Shown here: positions 22,577 through 31,900 of the stretch, one piece after another
Numbering within the stretch: the stretch's first letter is position 1
How the letters are laid out: the number at the start of each line of letters is the position of its first letter
Made by a program: the position numbers and the translations under genes
The notes under the pieces: generated by a model
What the model saw: the letters and a program-made list of their open reading frames with translations, nothing else
Databases searched by the model: none
What the model was told of the DNA's origin: nothing
NCBI GenBank assembly: GCA_004295045.1
Contig: SHND01000071.1
Span: 153,968-217,967 of the forward strand
Origin: Chloroflexota bacterium
GTDB taxonomy: Bacteria; Chloroflexota; Anaerolineae; UBA4142; SHND01
Direction of reading: 5' to 3'
Length of the DNA stretch: 64,000 nt

Positions 22577-23369
22577 ATATTGACTCGAGAAATCTCTCAA
22601 TCCCCCGATCCACCTCATCCGGCTCCTCCATGCTCGGCACATGTCCGACGTTTTCCAAAATCAACACTTGCGCATTTGGAATTTCGCGCGCGAGGGTTTG
22701 TCCGTTCTCGATGACGTGTGGTTGGTCGCCTGTGCCATAGATAACGAGGGTTGGAACTTGGATTTCTCCCAAGCGTCCGATGGCAGGCGGTTCGAGTTGA
22801 ACGGGATTGTAACCGTCGGTGTCAATTTTCAAATTGTCCATTTCCATCGCGCGAACTTTTTCGCGGACATGCGCGGGAACTTGAGAGGGCGCGCGATTCG
22901 GACCGTCCACCCACATTTTCAATTCCAAATCAACCACGCGTTCCAAATCGCCTGCTGCGAACGCGGCATCTTGTTCGTCCCATTGTTTCACAATGTCGGC
23001 GGGCGCTTCAAAGCCGCTAAATCCTGCCGCAATCAAAATCAACGCGGAGACGCGTTCGGGATGTTCGAGCGTGAAATCGAGCGCGAGCGAGCCGCCCATT
23101 GAGCAGCCCATCAAAATCGCGCGTTCGATTTTTAACTCATCGAGCAGCGCAAACAAATCGGCGCGGCGATTGAATTCTTTGGTCGTCGTAATCGTTTTGC
23201 CGAACCCGCGTTGGTCGAAACGAACGACGCGATAGTTTTTTTGAAAATACCTGAATTGTGGGTCCCACATCGCGCGGTGTGCAATTCCCGCGTGCAGCAT
23301 CACGAACGGCGTGCCTTGCCCTGCAACTTCATAATAAATTTGCGCGTTGTCAAAGATTAAATACGGCAT
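22575..23369 (-). CDS. alpha/beta hydrolase
   Basis: A 264-residue hydrolase. Oxyanion region VMLHAGIAHRAMWDPQ, a strand leading to RFDQRGFGKT, nucleophile elbow GCSMGGS, candidate acid Asp in IYGTGDQPH, and His in LENVGHVPSMEEPD. There is no signal peptide. Such proteins include lactonases and 3-oxoadipate enol-lactonase-like enzymes; the substrate is undetermined. A hairpin terminator separates it from the upstream TPR gene, so it probably has its own promoter. Confidence 0.85.
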   Translation of the reverse strand: MPYLIFDNAQIYYEVAGQGTPFVMLHAGIAHRAMWDPQFRYFQKNYRVVRFDQRGFGKTITTTKEFNRRADLFALLDELKIERAILMGCSMGGSLALDFTLEHPERVSALILIAAGFSGFEAPADIVKQWDEQDAAFAAGDLERVVDLELKMWVDGPNRAPSQVPAHVREKVRAMEMDNLKIDTDGYNPVQLEPPAIGRLGEIQVPTLVIYGTGDQPHVIENGQTLAREIPNAQVLILENVGHVPSMEEPDEVDRGIERFLESI

Positions 23370-23380
23370 TTGTGTTGCGA

Positions 23381-23425
23381 AAAAAAATCTGACGCTTGCA
23401 TCAATCGCATTGCGTCAGAATTTTT
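23381..23425. terminator. hairpin with T-runs on both strands
   Basis: TCTGACGC and GCGTCAGA arms (23388-23419) with A7 before and T6 after. It ends the minus-strand TPR-PD40 gene. Confidence 0.8.
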
Positions 23426-23426
23426 T

Positions 23427-26123
23427 CTATCTCCATGAGATTCGTTGTTCCAACCATGTTTGCCCCGGTTGGGCGGGAGAATTTCCCGGAATGGTCCCTG
23501 CAATGTCGCCTTCAAGATCAAACAACTTGACTTCGTTTTCGCCGTCCGGATCAATTTGATAAACGCTCCACACGCCGTTGCGATTGCTGACGAATGCGAT
23601 TTTGCTGCCGTCCGGTGAAAAGGTGGGCAAGCCGTCATTCCCCAAATCGTCCGTCAAAAGTTCGGGCGATCCGCCGTCCGCGCTCACGGCGTACAAATCC
23701 CAATTGCCGCGCGCGTTGCTCATGAACACGATACGCGTTCCATCGGGCGACCATGCGGGCGCGGTGGCATTCAGATTCACCAACGTCTTTTTGCCGCCGC
23801 CGTCGGCACTCACAATCGCGAGACCGCAGGTGTCGCTGGGGAAACCGCAATCGCGAAAGACGATCCGGTTGGTCGGACCCCACGACGGATATTGCGCTTG
23901 TTCCACCAACGGCGCGGGGTCTTGACGCGGCCTTCCTCCCGTACTCGCAACGCGTACCGTAAAGGCGCGTTTGTTAATATCGCCGCCTTGACCCGCGCGT
24001 GTCGCGTAAACATATTTTGCCCCATCGGGCGACCACGAAGGCAGCGTATCTTCGGCGCGCAATGAAATGTGCGTATCGTCCGCGCCATTCGTTTCAATTC
24101 GATGCACGCCGCGTCCATTGCCGTCCCACGAGTAAAAGAGCATTTGTGAACCGTCATTGTTCACGGAAGGACTTGACGCGAGTTCTGTGACAAGCTGACG
24201 ATCACTGCCATCCGGATTCGCGGAATAAATCCGATACTGTCCATCGTATACCGGAAAGTAGATGCGCCCCGGTCCGGTTGTTCCAACTGCGACGGTAGCG
24301 GGCGTTGTGGTCGGAGAAGTAGAATTTGTATTGCCGGCGATCGGCGCAACTGTGCCTTTGGGAATTGCGGTGGCAATTGGCGCAATGTTCACTTCGGTCG
24401 GAGCGGGCTGCGGTTGTGCCGAACCTTTTGCGATTGCGCCGCAGTCTTCAAGTCCTTTGCTCGCTGCCGCCAGTTGTTGATTCAACTCGAGCGCTTTTTG
24501 AAAATAAGGAATCGCTTGCGGACATTTTTGTTGAAGTTGAAACGCTTGTCCCAGCCCAAGGAACGCGTCACTCGAATTGGGGTCGAGCGTGAGGGCTTTT
24601 TGAAATTGCAGAATTGCCGGACCCGGTTGATTCGCCGCAAGATAGGCGCGCCCCAATGCGGTGTAGGACGGAATGTACGGCGGATACAGTTGAATCGCGC
24701 GCTGGAATGCCGGTATCGCCATTTCCGGATCGTTCAAATAATTTGCATAGACCAAGCCGAGTTCATAGTGATACAAGAACGAATCCGGCGCGAGTTCGAT
24801 TGTGCGATTCCATTCGCCGACGCCATCATCATTGCGTTTGGAAAGGATCGCGACCCAGCCCGCCGCGCGATGCGTTTCAGGATTCGTGTCGTCGAGTTCC
24901 AACGCCGTATCCACTTCTTGCTGTGCATCTGCGGGACGTCCCGCGCGTAAATAGGCTTCGGCGAGAAAGGCGTGCGCGGTGGCGTTTTCCTTGTCCAGCG
25001 AAACTGCTTTTTGACCCGCACTGATCGCGGGTTCCGTTTGTCCCGCCCATGCCAGCGCGCGCGTCAATTCGGTCATCGCGCTTGAAGAGGTAGGATCGAG
25101 ACGCGTCGCTTTTTGCGCGGTCGTGATGGCTTCACCGATGCGTCCGGTCAGCGCGAGGGCGCGCGCCCAATGCGTGTACACGTCTGCTTCATTCGGCGCA
25201 TATTTCGCCGCGGCTTGATATTGCGCAATCGCAGGTTCAAATTGACTCTTGGCGGCGAGTTCGTCACCCACACGCAAAAGGTTTTCGACATTCTGTCCAC
25301 CTTGCACGGAAGGCGTTTGGCGAACGACGGTCGGGCGCGTCGCAGTTTGTCCGCCAAAAAAACTGGTGATTGGTTTACCCGGCACGAGATTGTCCACCGC
25401 CAACCACAAGAGCGCGACGAGAAGCAAACCAACGACCACCGCGCCGAGAAGAATGAACGGCGGTTGATATTTGCGAATCTGCGTTGGGGCGTGCGGCAGC
25501 AGCTGCGGCGGAATATGCAGATTCGGCATCTCCACATGCGGCAAATGTACTTTGTTCAAGTCTTGACGCAGTGTGTTGCTAAAAGTCTGTTTGTTTTGGG
25601 CTTGGTTTGCCGCTTGCGCGGCGGCAGGCGGAAGAGGCGGACGCGGCGCGGTGGGCGGCGGAGGGGGCGCAGTCGGTCGCACCGGTTGTGCCGCTGGAGC
25701 TATGTAATTTGCAGGCGCGCCATTTTTCGGCGTGGGTGGCGCAGGTTGCTGTGGTGATTGCTGCGCGGGGACGTACGAATATGGCGCCGAAATGGTTTGC
25801 GAGTTATATGGTGTTGGGTTGCTTAAGGTTGGTTGTGCTGAAGAGTACGCGGGTGTCGCTTGCGAGCTCGCCGCCTGATCGGAAATCGCTGCACCGGCTT
25901 GCAAACCGGGTGCGCCGGGATCGGGTGGGTCACCGAGCAGCCAACGCGCTCCATCGTAATAATACCAGCGCCCGCTTTGAGCGCCGATCATCCACCAGCG
26001 TCCATGCGAGTCTTGAAACCGAAGCTTTTCTAACTCGTGCTTGAAATCCTGTTCCGAAATCTGTCCGACGGCAAGTTTGCCCTTGAGTTCAAAAAAGCGC
26101 GCTTGCATTTGCGCCAGGGTCAT
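23427..26123 (-). CDS. membrane-anchored TPR protein with TolB-like PD40 propeller
   Basis: An 898-residue protein. Residues 1-70 are a cytoplasmic module ending in HGRWWMIGAQSGRWYYYDG, a GYF/WW-like aromatic motif. A Pro/Ala-rich linker follows, then one membrane segment at about 228-250. Residues 275-560 hold about eight TPR units (for example AIAQYQAAAKYAPNEADVYT), and after a Thr-rich linker residues 625-890 hold PD40 strands such as WSPDGTRIVFMSN and FSPDGSKIAFVSN. The exterior part is likely a protein-interaction scaffold. The binding partner is unknown. The leader is about 105 bases, with GGAGG before the ATG. Confidence 0.8.
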   Translation of the reverse strand: MTLAQMQARFFELKGKLAVGQISEQDFKHELEKLRFQDSHGRWWMIGAQSGRWYYYDGARWLLGDPPDPGAPGLQAGAAISDQAASSQATPAYSSAQPTLSNPTPYNSQTISAPYSYVPAQQSPQQPAPPTPKNGAPANYIAPAAQPVRPTAPPPPPTAPRPPLPPAAAQAANQAQNKQTFSNTLRQDLNKVHLPHVEMPNLHIPPQLLPHAPTQIRKYQPPFILLGAVVVGLLLVALLWLAVDNLVPGKPITSFFGGQTATRPTVVRQTPSVQGGQNVENLLRVGDELAAKSQFEPAIAQYQAAAKYAPNEADVYTHWARALALTGRIGEAITTAQKATRLDPTSSSAMTELTRALAWAGQTEPAISAGQKAVSLDKENATAHAFLAEAYLRAGRPADAQQEVDTALELDDTNPETHRAAGWVAILSKRNDDGVGEWNRTIELAPDSFLYHYELGLVYANYLNDPEMAIPAFQRAIQLYPPYIPSYTALGRAYLAANQPGPAILQFQKALTLDPNSSDAFLGLGQAFQLQQKCPQAIPYFQKALELNQQLAAASKGLEDCGAIAKGSAQPQPAPTEVNIAPIATAIPKGTVAPIAGNTNSTSPTTTPATVAVGTTGPGRIYFPVYDGQYRIYSANPDGSDRQLVTELASSPSVNNDGSQMLFYSWDGNGRGVHRIETNGADDTHISLRAEDTLPSWSPDGAKYVYATRAGQGGDINKRAFTVRVASTGGRPRQDPAPLVEQAQYPSWGPTNRIVFRDCGFPSDTCGLAIVSADGGGKKTLVNLNATAPAWSPDGTRIVFMSNARGNWDLYAVSADGGSPELLTDDLGNDGLPTFSPDGSKIAFVSNRNGVWSVYQIDPDGENEVKLFDLEGDIAGTIPGNSPAQPGQTWLEQRISWR

Positions 26124-26233
26124 GCAAAATCCTCCACGTCAACGCGCCACAGTTTACTTTACGGAGCAAGAATACTGCACGCAGCGCGTTGTTAGCCAAT
26201 CCACCCTGCGTCTGAAGGAGGGATTGGCGCAAA

Positions 26234-26261
26234 ATTATACTATGGAACGAAATACGAGCAA
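26234..26261 (-). promoter_or_regulatory. promoter of the TPR-PD40 gene
   Basis: Minus strand TTGCTC (26261-26256), 16-base spacer, TATAAT (26239-26234); start of transcription about 105 bases before the ATG at 26123. Confidence 0.6.
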
Positions 26262-26294
26262 ATGCTTCGCACAACAGGTTCATGCGAAATATCC

Positions 26295-26323
26295 TGCACA
26301 AAGTTAAAAAGCGGAGATATAAT
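26295..26323 (+). promoter_or_regulatory. promoter of the thioredoxin-like gene
   Basis: TATAAT at 26318-26323 with a weak TGCACA at 26295-26300, 17 bases apart; GGAGG lies 6 bases before the ATG at 26341. Confidence 0.6.
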
Positions 26324-26340
26324 CAAGGCGGAGGTGGATT

Positions 26341-27057
26341 ATGGGTTTTGATACACCGATCCATAGTAATGATCAATCGTTCGACCGCGTGCTGCGCGCG
26401 GGCGTCCCCGTTGTTGCAATGTTTAGCGCGGGCGCGCCGGATGCCGCGCTCGACGACGCGTTAAAGCAGGCAGCGAAAGCAGAGTCAGGAAATTTGATCG
26501 TTGCAAAAATTCGCGCCGAAGAAAATCCCGAGCTCGTCAAACGTTTTGCGATTCGCGCGCCGACGCTGGTGACCTATAAAGATGGAAACGAATTCAGCCG
26601 CGCGGAATTGCCGGACGCAGAACAAATCCGCGCGCACGCTGCGTACGTTCTCGGACGCGGTGCGAAACCATCGAGACCGCAGACCGCAGACCGCGAACCA
26701 CAACCCGATAGTACATCCGCGAGTGATAACGCGCGTCCGCTCAAAGTGACGGACGCAACTTTTTCGCGCGATGTCTTGAGCGCGCCGCTGCCGGTGATGG
26801 TGGATTTTTGGGCAGAGTGGTGCGGACCGTGCCGCATGATTGCGCCGTCGTTGGAAAAACTCGCGCGCGAATACGCGGGGCGCGTGCGCATCGCCAAATT
26901 GAATGTGGATGAAAATCCGCGCACGCAAGCGCAATATCAGGTGCAGGGCATTCCCACAATGCTGCTCGTCAAAAATGGCAAAGTCGTTGACCGCATCGTC
27001 GGCGCGCTGCCCGAAGGACAGTTGCGAATGCAAGTGGAACGCTTGATCAACGCGTAA
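26341..27057 (+). CDS. tandem-domain thioredoxin
   Basis: A 238-residue protein with two thioredoxin folds. The C-terminal domain (about 130-238) is canonical: VMVDFWAEWCGPCRMIAPSL, KLNVDENP and the cis-Pro GIPTMLLVKNG. The N-terminal domain (about 10-105) has the same fold pattern (VVAMFSAGAPDAALDDALK, KIRAEENP, APTLVTYKDG) but its active site lacks both Cys. So one redox-active and one degenerate, probably binding or dimerising, domain are joined by a short polar linker. It has no signal peptide and acts in the cytoplasm. Confidence 0.9.
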   Translation: MGFDTPIHSNDQSFDRVLRAGVPVVAMFSAGAPDAALDDALKQAAKAESGNLIVAKIRAEENPELVKRFAIRAPTLVTYKDGNEFSRAELPDAEQIRAHAAYVLGRGAKPSRPQTADREPQPDSTSASDNARPLKVTDATFSRDVLSAPLPVMVDFWAEWCGPCRMIAPSLEKLAREYAGRVRIAKLNVDENPRTQAQYQVQGIPTMLLVKNGKVVDRIVGALPEGQLRMQVERLINA

Positions 27058-27066
27058 CCCATTCGA

Positions 27067-27120
27067 AATTCAAAATTAGAAATCCAAAATCCAATGGATT
27101 CCCATTTCTAATTTTGAATT
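27067..27120. repeat. perfect inverted repeat between trx and hutU
   Basis: AATTCAAAATTAGAAAT (27067-27083) and its exact complement ATTTCTAATTTTGAATT (27104-27120) around a 20-base loop. AT-rich, without a GC-rich stem; it resembles the other short-word spacers. Confidence 0.7.
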
Positions 27121-27130
27121 CTTAATTTCT

Positions 27131-28783
27131 ATGTCTCTTTCTCGCCTTGTCCGCGCCCCGCGCGGCACCGAAATTTCCTGCAAAGGTTGGCTGCAAGAAG
27201 CCGCTTTGCGAATGTTGATGAACAATCTCGATCCGGAAGTCGCCGAACGCCCGCAAGATTTGATTGTGTACGGCGGACGCGGCCGCGCCGCGCGCAATTG
27301 GGAATCCTTTGACGCGATTGTGAAATCGTTGCGCGAACTTGAAAATGATGAGACGTTGTTGGTTCAATCAGGCAAACCGGTTGGCGTTTTCAAATCGCAT
27401 CCCGACGCGCCGCGCGTTCTCATTGCCAATTCCAACATCGTGCCGCATTGGGCGACGCAAGAAAATTTTGACCGTTGGGAGCGCGAAGGTCTCATTATGT
27501 ACGGACAGATGACGGCGGGCAGTTGGATTTACATTGGCACGCAGGGAATTTTGCAAGGGACATACGAAACATTCGCCGCGCTCGCGCAAAAGCATTTCGG
27601 TTCGCCATCGTTGAAAGGAAAATTTGTGTTGACGGCGGGACTCGGCGGCATGGGCGGCGCGCAGCCGTTGGCGGTGACGATGAACGAGGGCGTTGGCTTG
27701 ATTGTGGAAGTGGACCGCGCGCGCGCGGAAAAACGTTTGCAGACGCGTTACGTGGATGTGTTGACGGATAATTTGGAAGAGGCGATGACGTGGGTGCAAG
27801 AGAGTTGCGAGAAACGCGAAGCAAAGAGCGTTGGGTTGATCGGAAACGCGGCGGATGTTTTTCCTGAATTGGTTGTGCGCGGCGTGATTCCCGATGTTGT
27901 CACAGACCAAACGCCCGCGCATGATCCGCTGTCGTACGTTCCGGAAATGCCGCTCGAAGAAGCGAACAGTTTGCGCATCAGCGACGCGGCGGAATATCAA
28001 ACGCGTTCGATGGAGGCGATGGCGCGGCATGTGCAAGCGATGCTGGAATTTCAAAAACGCGGCGCGATTGTTTTTGATTACGGCAACAATTTGCGGCAGC
28101 GCGCGTATGACGCGGGCGTGACGAATGCGTTCGATTATCCCGGTTTCGTTCCCGCGTACATTCGCCCATTGTTTTGCGAGGGCAAAGGTCCGTTTCGGTG
28201 GGTTGCCTTATCAGGCAATCCAGAAGACATTTACAAAACGGATGAAGCGATTCTCGAACTCTTTCCCGAAAATCAACATCTCGCGCGTTGGATTCGCATG
28301 GCGCGAGAACGCGTCGCGTTTCAAGGATTGCCCGCGCGCATTTGTTGGCTCGGCTATGGCGAACGCGCGCGTGCGGGTTTGCGTTTCAACGAACTCGTCG
28401 CGCAAGGCAGCGTGTCCGCGCCGATTGTGATTGGACGCGATCATCTCGACGCGGGGAGTGTGGCGTCGCCGCGCCGCGAAACGGAAGCGATGAAAGACGG
28501 CAGCGACGCGATTTCGGATTGGGTTTTTCTCAACGCGTTGATCAACGCGGTGAATGGCGCGACGTGGGTTTCCGTTCATCACGGCGGCGGTGTCGGCATC
28601 GGTTTTTCGCAACACGCCGGACAGGTAATTGTTGCCGACGGTACGCCCGAAGCCGCGCGCAGAATAGAACGCGTCTTGACGAGCGATCCGGGAATGGGCG
28701 TCATTCGTCACGTGGACGCGGGATATGAAGAAGCGATAGAGTTTGCGAAAAGGGAGGGAGTAAAGGTGCCGATGATGCGCTAA
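27131..28783 (+). CDS. hutU: urocanate hydratase
   Basis: A 550-residue urocanase, which hydrates urocanate to imidazolonepropionate in histidine degradation, using NAD+ as an electrophile. The family signature FQGLPARICWLGYGERAR with the active-site Cys is present, as are the early GGRGRAARNWESF and the NAD-binding TAGLGGMGGAQPLAVTM. Length is normal. No hutH, hutI or hutG gene is adjacent, so the gene stands alone here. No Shine-Dalgarno is apparent; an AT-rich inverted repeat ends 10 bases before the ATG. Confidence 0.95.
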   Translation: MSLSRLVRAPRGTEISCKGWLQEAALRMLMNNLDPEVAERPQDLIVYGGRGRAARNWESFDAIVKSLRELENDETLLVQSGKPVGVFKSHPDAPRVLIANSNIVPHWATQENFDRWEREGLIMYGQMTAGSWIYIGTQGILQGTYETFAALAQKHFGSPSLKGKFVLTAGLGGMGGAQPLAVTMNEGVGLIVEVDRARAEKRLQTRYVDVLTDNLEEAMTWVQESCEKREAKSVGLIGNAADVFPELVVRGVIPDVVTDQTPAHDPLSYVPEMPLEEANSLRISDAAEYQTRSMEAMARHVQAMLEFQKRGAIVFDYGNNLRQRAYDAGVTNAFDYPGFVPAYIRPLFCEGKGPFRWVALSGNPEDIYKTDEAILELFPENQHLARWIRMARERVAFQGLPARICWLGYGERARAGLRFNELVAQGSVSAPIVIGRDHLDAGSVASPRRETEAMKDGSDAISDWVFLNALINAVNGATWVSVHHGGGVGIGFSQHAGQVIVADGTPEAARRIERVLTSDPGMGVIRHVDAGYEEAIEFAKREGVKVPMMR

Positions 28784-28857
28784 GCCGACCTTCCTGCTTC
28801 CAACCCAACTCACTACGGATTTTGCAAGATGATATCTCAAGAAGGGGCGGTACGCGC

Positions 28858-28885
28858 TTGACGATTTGATTCATCCGCGTACACT
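28858..28885 (+). promoter_or_regulatory. candidate promoter of the lamin-tail protein gene
   Basis: TTGACG (28858-28863), 16-base spacer, TACACT (28880-28885), 45 bases before the GTG start. Nothing else is seen in the 147-base gap after hutU. Confidence 0.5.
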
Positions 28886-28930
28886 TGCGTCCGTTTCGTC
28901 AAGCACTGCATTTCATAACGAAATCAACCT

Positions 28931-31900
28931 GTGCGTTCTGCTTTTCCTCTTTCCCGCCTCGTTCTCGCGCTGACGATTTTTTTCGGCGTTTGTATCTTGT
29001 TGTCCCTCCCGCTCGCCGCCGCGCCGACATCCAAACAGCAGCCCGAAATTTCCACAACGATTGTGATTAGTGAATTCCGCGTGCGTGGTCCGAATGGCGC
29101 CAATGATGAATTCGTTGAAATCTACAATCTTTCGTTCTCTCCCGTAAATATTGGCGGCTGGAAAATAAATGGGTCGAATAATGTCGGGACAACTTCGACG
29201 CGAGTTACTATTACCGCAGGCACAACTCTCAACGCCGGATGTCATTATCTTGTAACGAACTCTAGTGCATCCGGGGGTCCTTATAGTGGTAGCGTAGTAG
29301 GAAATCAAACTTATGGAACAGGCATTACAGATGATGGTGGCATTGCGATCCTGTTGCCTGATAATACAATAGTTGATCAAGTTGGGATGAACACTGGTTC
29401 AGCGTATAAAGAAGGCACACCTCTCACAAGTTTGGGCAACTCCAATTTGAATCGCGGTTACGAACGCAAACCTGGCGGCACATCGGGAAGTGGCACAGAT
29501 ATAGACGACAATAGCTCCGATTTTCAGTTAGTCTCGCCAAGTGATCCGCAAAATCTAGCGAGTACATGTATTTCATCGGCGACCAACACACCAACCGATA
29601 CGCCCACCAACACACCGACTCTGACTGATACCCCAACGGATACTCCGACGGACTTGCCAACCAATACGCTCACTGACACACCGACGAATACATTAACGTT
29701 TACGCCGACCGATACACCGACAAATACGCCAACCAGTACACCAACTCCAACGTTCACACCGCTCCCAAGTTTCAACGCGCTGGATGTGGTGGTAAACGAA
29801 GTCGCGTGGTCTGGCACAACGGCGAGCGCGAATGGGGAATGGATCGAGTTGTACAACAATACAAACGCGGCGATTGATCTGGCAGGATGGACGCTGCAAG
29901 CAGCTGATGGCGCGCCGAACATTAGTCTAAGCGGCACGATTCCCGCGCTTGGCTATTATTTGTTAGAACGTACGACGGATTCCGTTGTGAGCGATATTGC
30001 GGCGGATCAAATTTACACTGGCGCGTTGGGGAACGGTGGCGAACAGCTGCGTTTGCGCGATCCCGCGTCGAACGAAATTGATTCAGCCAACGGCAATGGC
30101 GGCGCGTGGCCCGCGGGAACATCTTCGCCGCCGTGTTCGATGGAACGCAATGATCCGTTGAGTGTGGACGCAGATGCGAATTGGGCGACGAACGATAACG
30201 TACACCGCAACGGACTGGACGCCGCGAACAATCCGATTTGCGGCACGCCGAAAAATCTAAACTCGACGCTCGCGCCGACGCCCACTCCCACGTTCACCGC
30301 AACGCCCGCGCCCGACGGATTATTTGTGAATGAATTCATGCCCGACCCCGAACAAGATTGGAACGGCGACAGCGTTGCAAATGATGATGATGAATGGATC
30401 GAAATCTATAACTCGAACGCGTTCAGTGTGAATTTGAGCGGCTGGTTCCTCGACGATGTGCAGGGGGGGGGGAGCGCGCCCTTTGTGCTGCCGAGCGGCA
30501 CGACGATTAATCCGAATGGATTTTTGATTTTCTATCGCGCGGACACAAACATCGCGCTCAACAATTCAAATGACGATGTGCGCTTGTTAGCACCCGATTC
30601 GTCCACAGCCGACGCGATCTCGTACAAATCGTCAGTACCCAACGCGTCATGGTCGCGGGTTCCTGACGGCGCGAGTTATTTTTCGCTCTATTGTCCGCCA
30701 ACGCCGAACGCGCCGAATTGCAGTATTGCGCCGACGCCGACGATGACGCCGACGCCGTTCGCCCCAAAAATCACCATCAATGAATTTTTGCCCGTGCCGT
30801 ACCAAGATTGGAACAAAGATGGTATTCTCGACGCGGGCGACGAGTGGATCGAACTGTATAACGGCGCAAATCATGCGGTTGATTTGAGCGGCTGGAAATT
30901 GGATGATGGCAAAAACGGTTCGTCACCTTACAAAATTCCTACGGGCGTCAGCATTGCGCCGCGCGGTTTTCTCGTATTTTACGCAAGCGACACAACCATT
31001 GGGTTGAATAATCAGGGCGACGTGCTGCGGCTGCTGCATCCTGATAATTCGGTTGCAGACAAACAAAAATACGAACCAATTGAAACGAACAAAGCTTACG
31101 GACGTTATCCCGATGGCGCGGATGACTGGGTGACGCATTGTTTGCCAACGCCGGGCGCGCCGAATTGTTCCAGCCAGCCCAAGCCGACGCCAACGCGCGT
31201 TTTCAATCTCACGACGATTGCGGAAGCACGCGCGCTCCCGGATGAATCGCGCGTCTCGGTTCTCGGCAGTGTGATCGCGCATCCGTGCGAACTCGACACC
31301 TACGGTCACGAAATGTCCATCTCGGATGGCGCGGCGGGCATTGATGTTTATTTGGATTTTCCGCATCAACTTTCATGTCTCATCCCGCGCGACGAACAGC
31401 TTGTGATTACTGGTGTCATTCGCGATCACTTCGGTCTGCGCACGATTTATCCAAACTCGAATGACGATGTAACGCGCCATTATCGCCCGCCCCGCGCGAT
31501 TGCGCCGCTGCGCGTACATACGGGCGATGTGAATGAAGCAGTCGAGTCTATGCTCATCAGCATTCAAGGACAAGTGTCGAACGGCAAGAACGGCGACACG
31601 ATTTGGGTGAACGACGGCAGCGGCATGGTCGAGGTGTACGCCGATGGTGACAGTCACACTTCGTTTGAAGGAATCACACGCGGCTCTATCGTTCGCATCG
31701 TCGGCATTGGTTATCAAAACAACAGGCGCAAACTTCCGAACGAAGGATATTTCATTCGCGTGCGCGCGCCCGATGACTTGATCGTTTTGGAACTCGGGGA
31801 AAAATTGCCGAACGCGCCGGTTGCGCCCGGCGAAACAAGAAATCGTGGCGGCGTTGATCTGGGCGCGGTTTCGATTTCACAGGCGCTGGATACGCGCACG

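Noticed and set aside
27067..27120. Strong Rho-independent terminator after the thioredoxin gene
   Set aside because: The arms are perfect but AT-rich, and there is no T-run after the stem, so it was listed as a repeat only.
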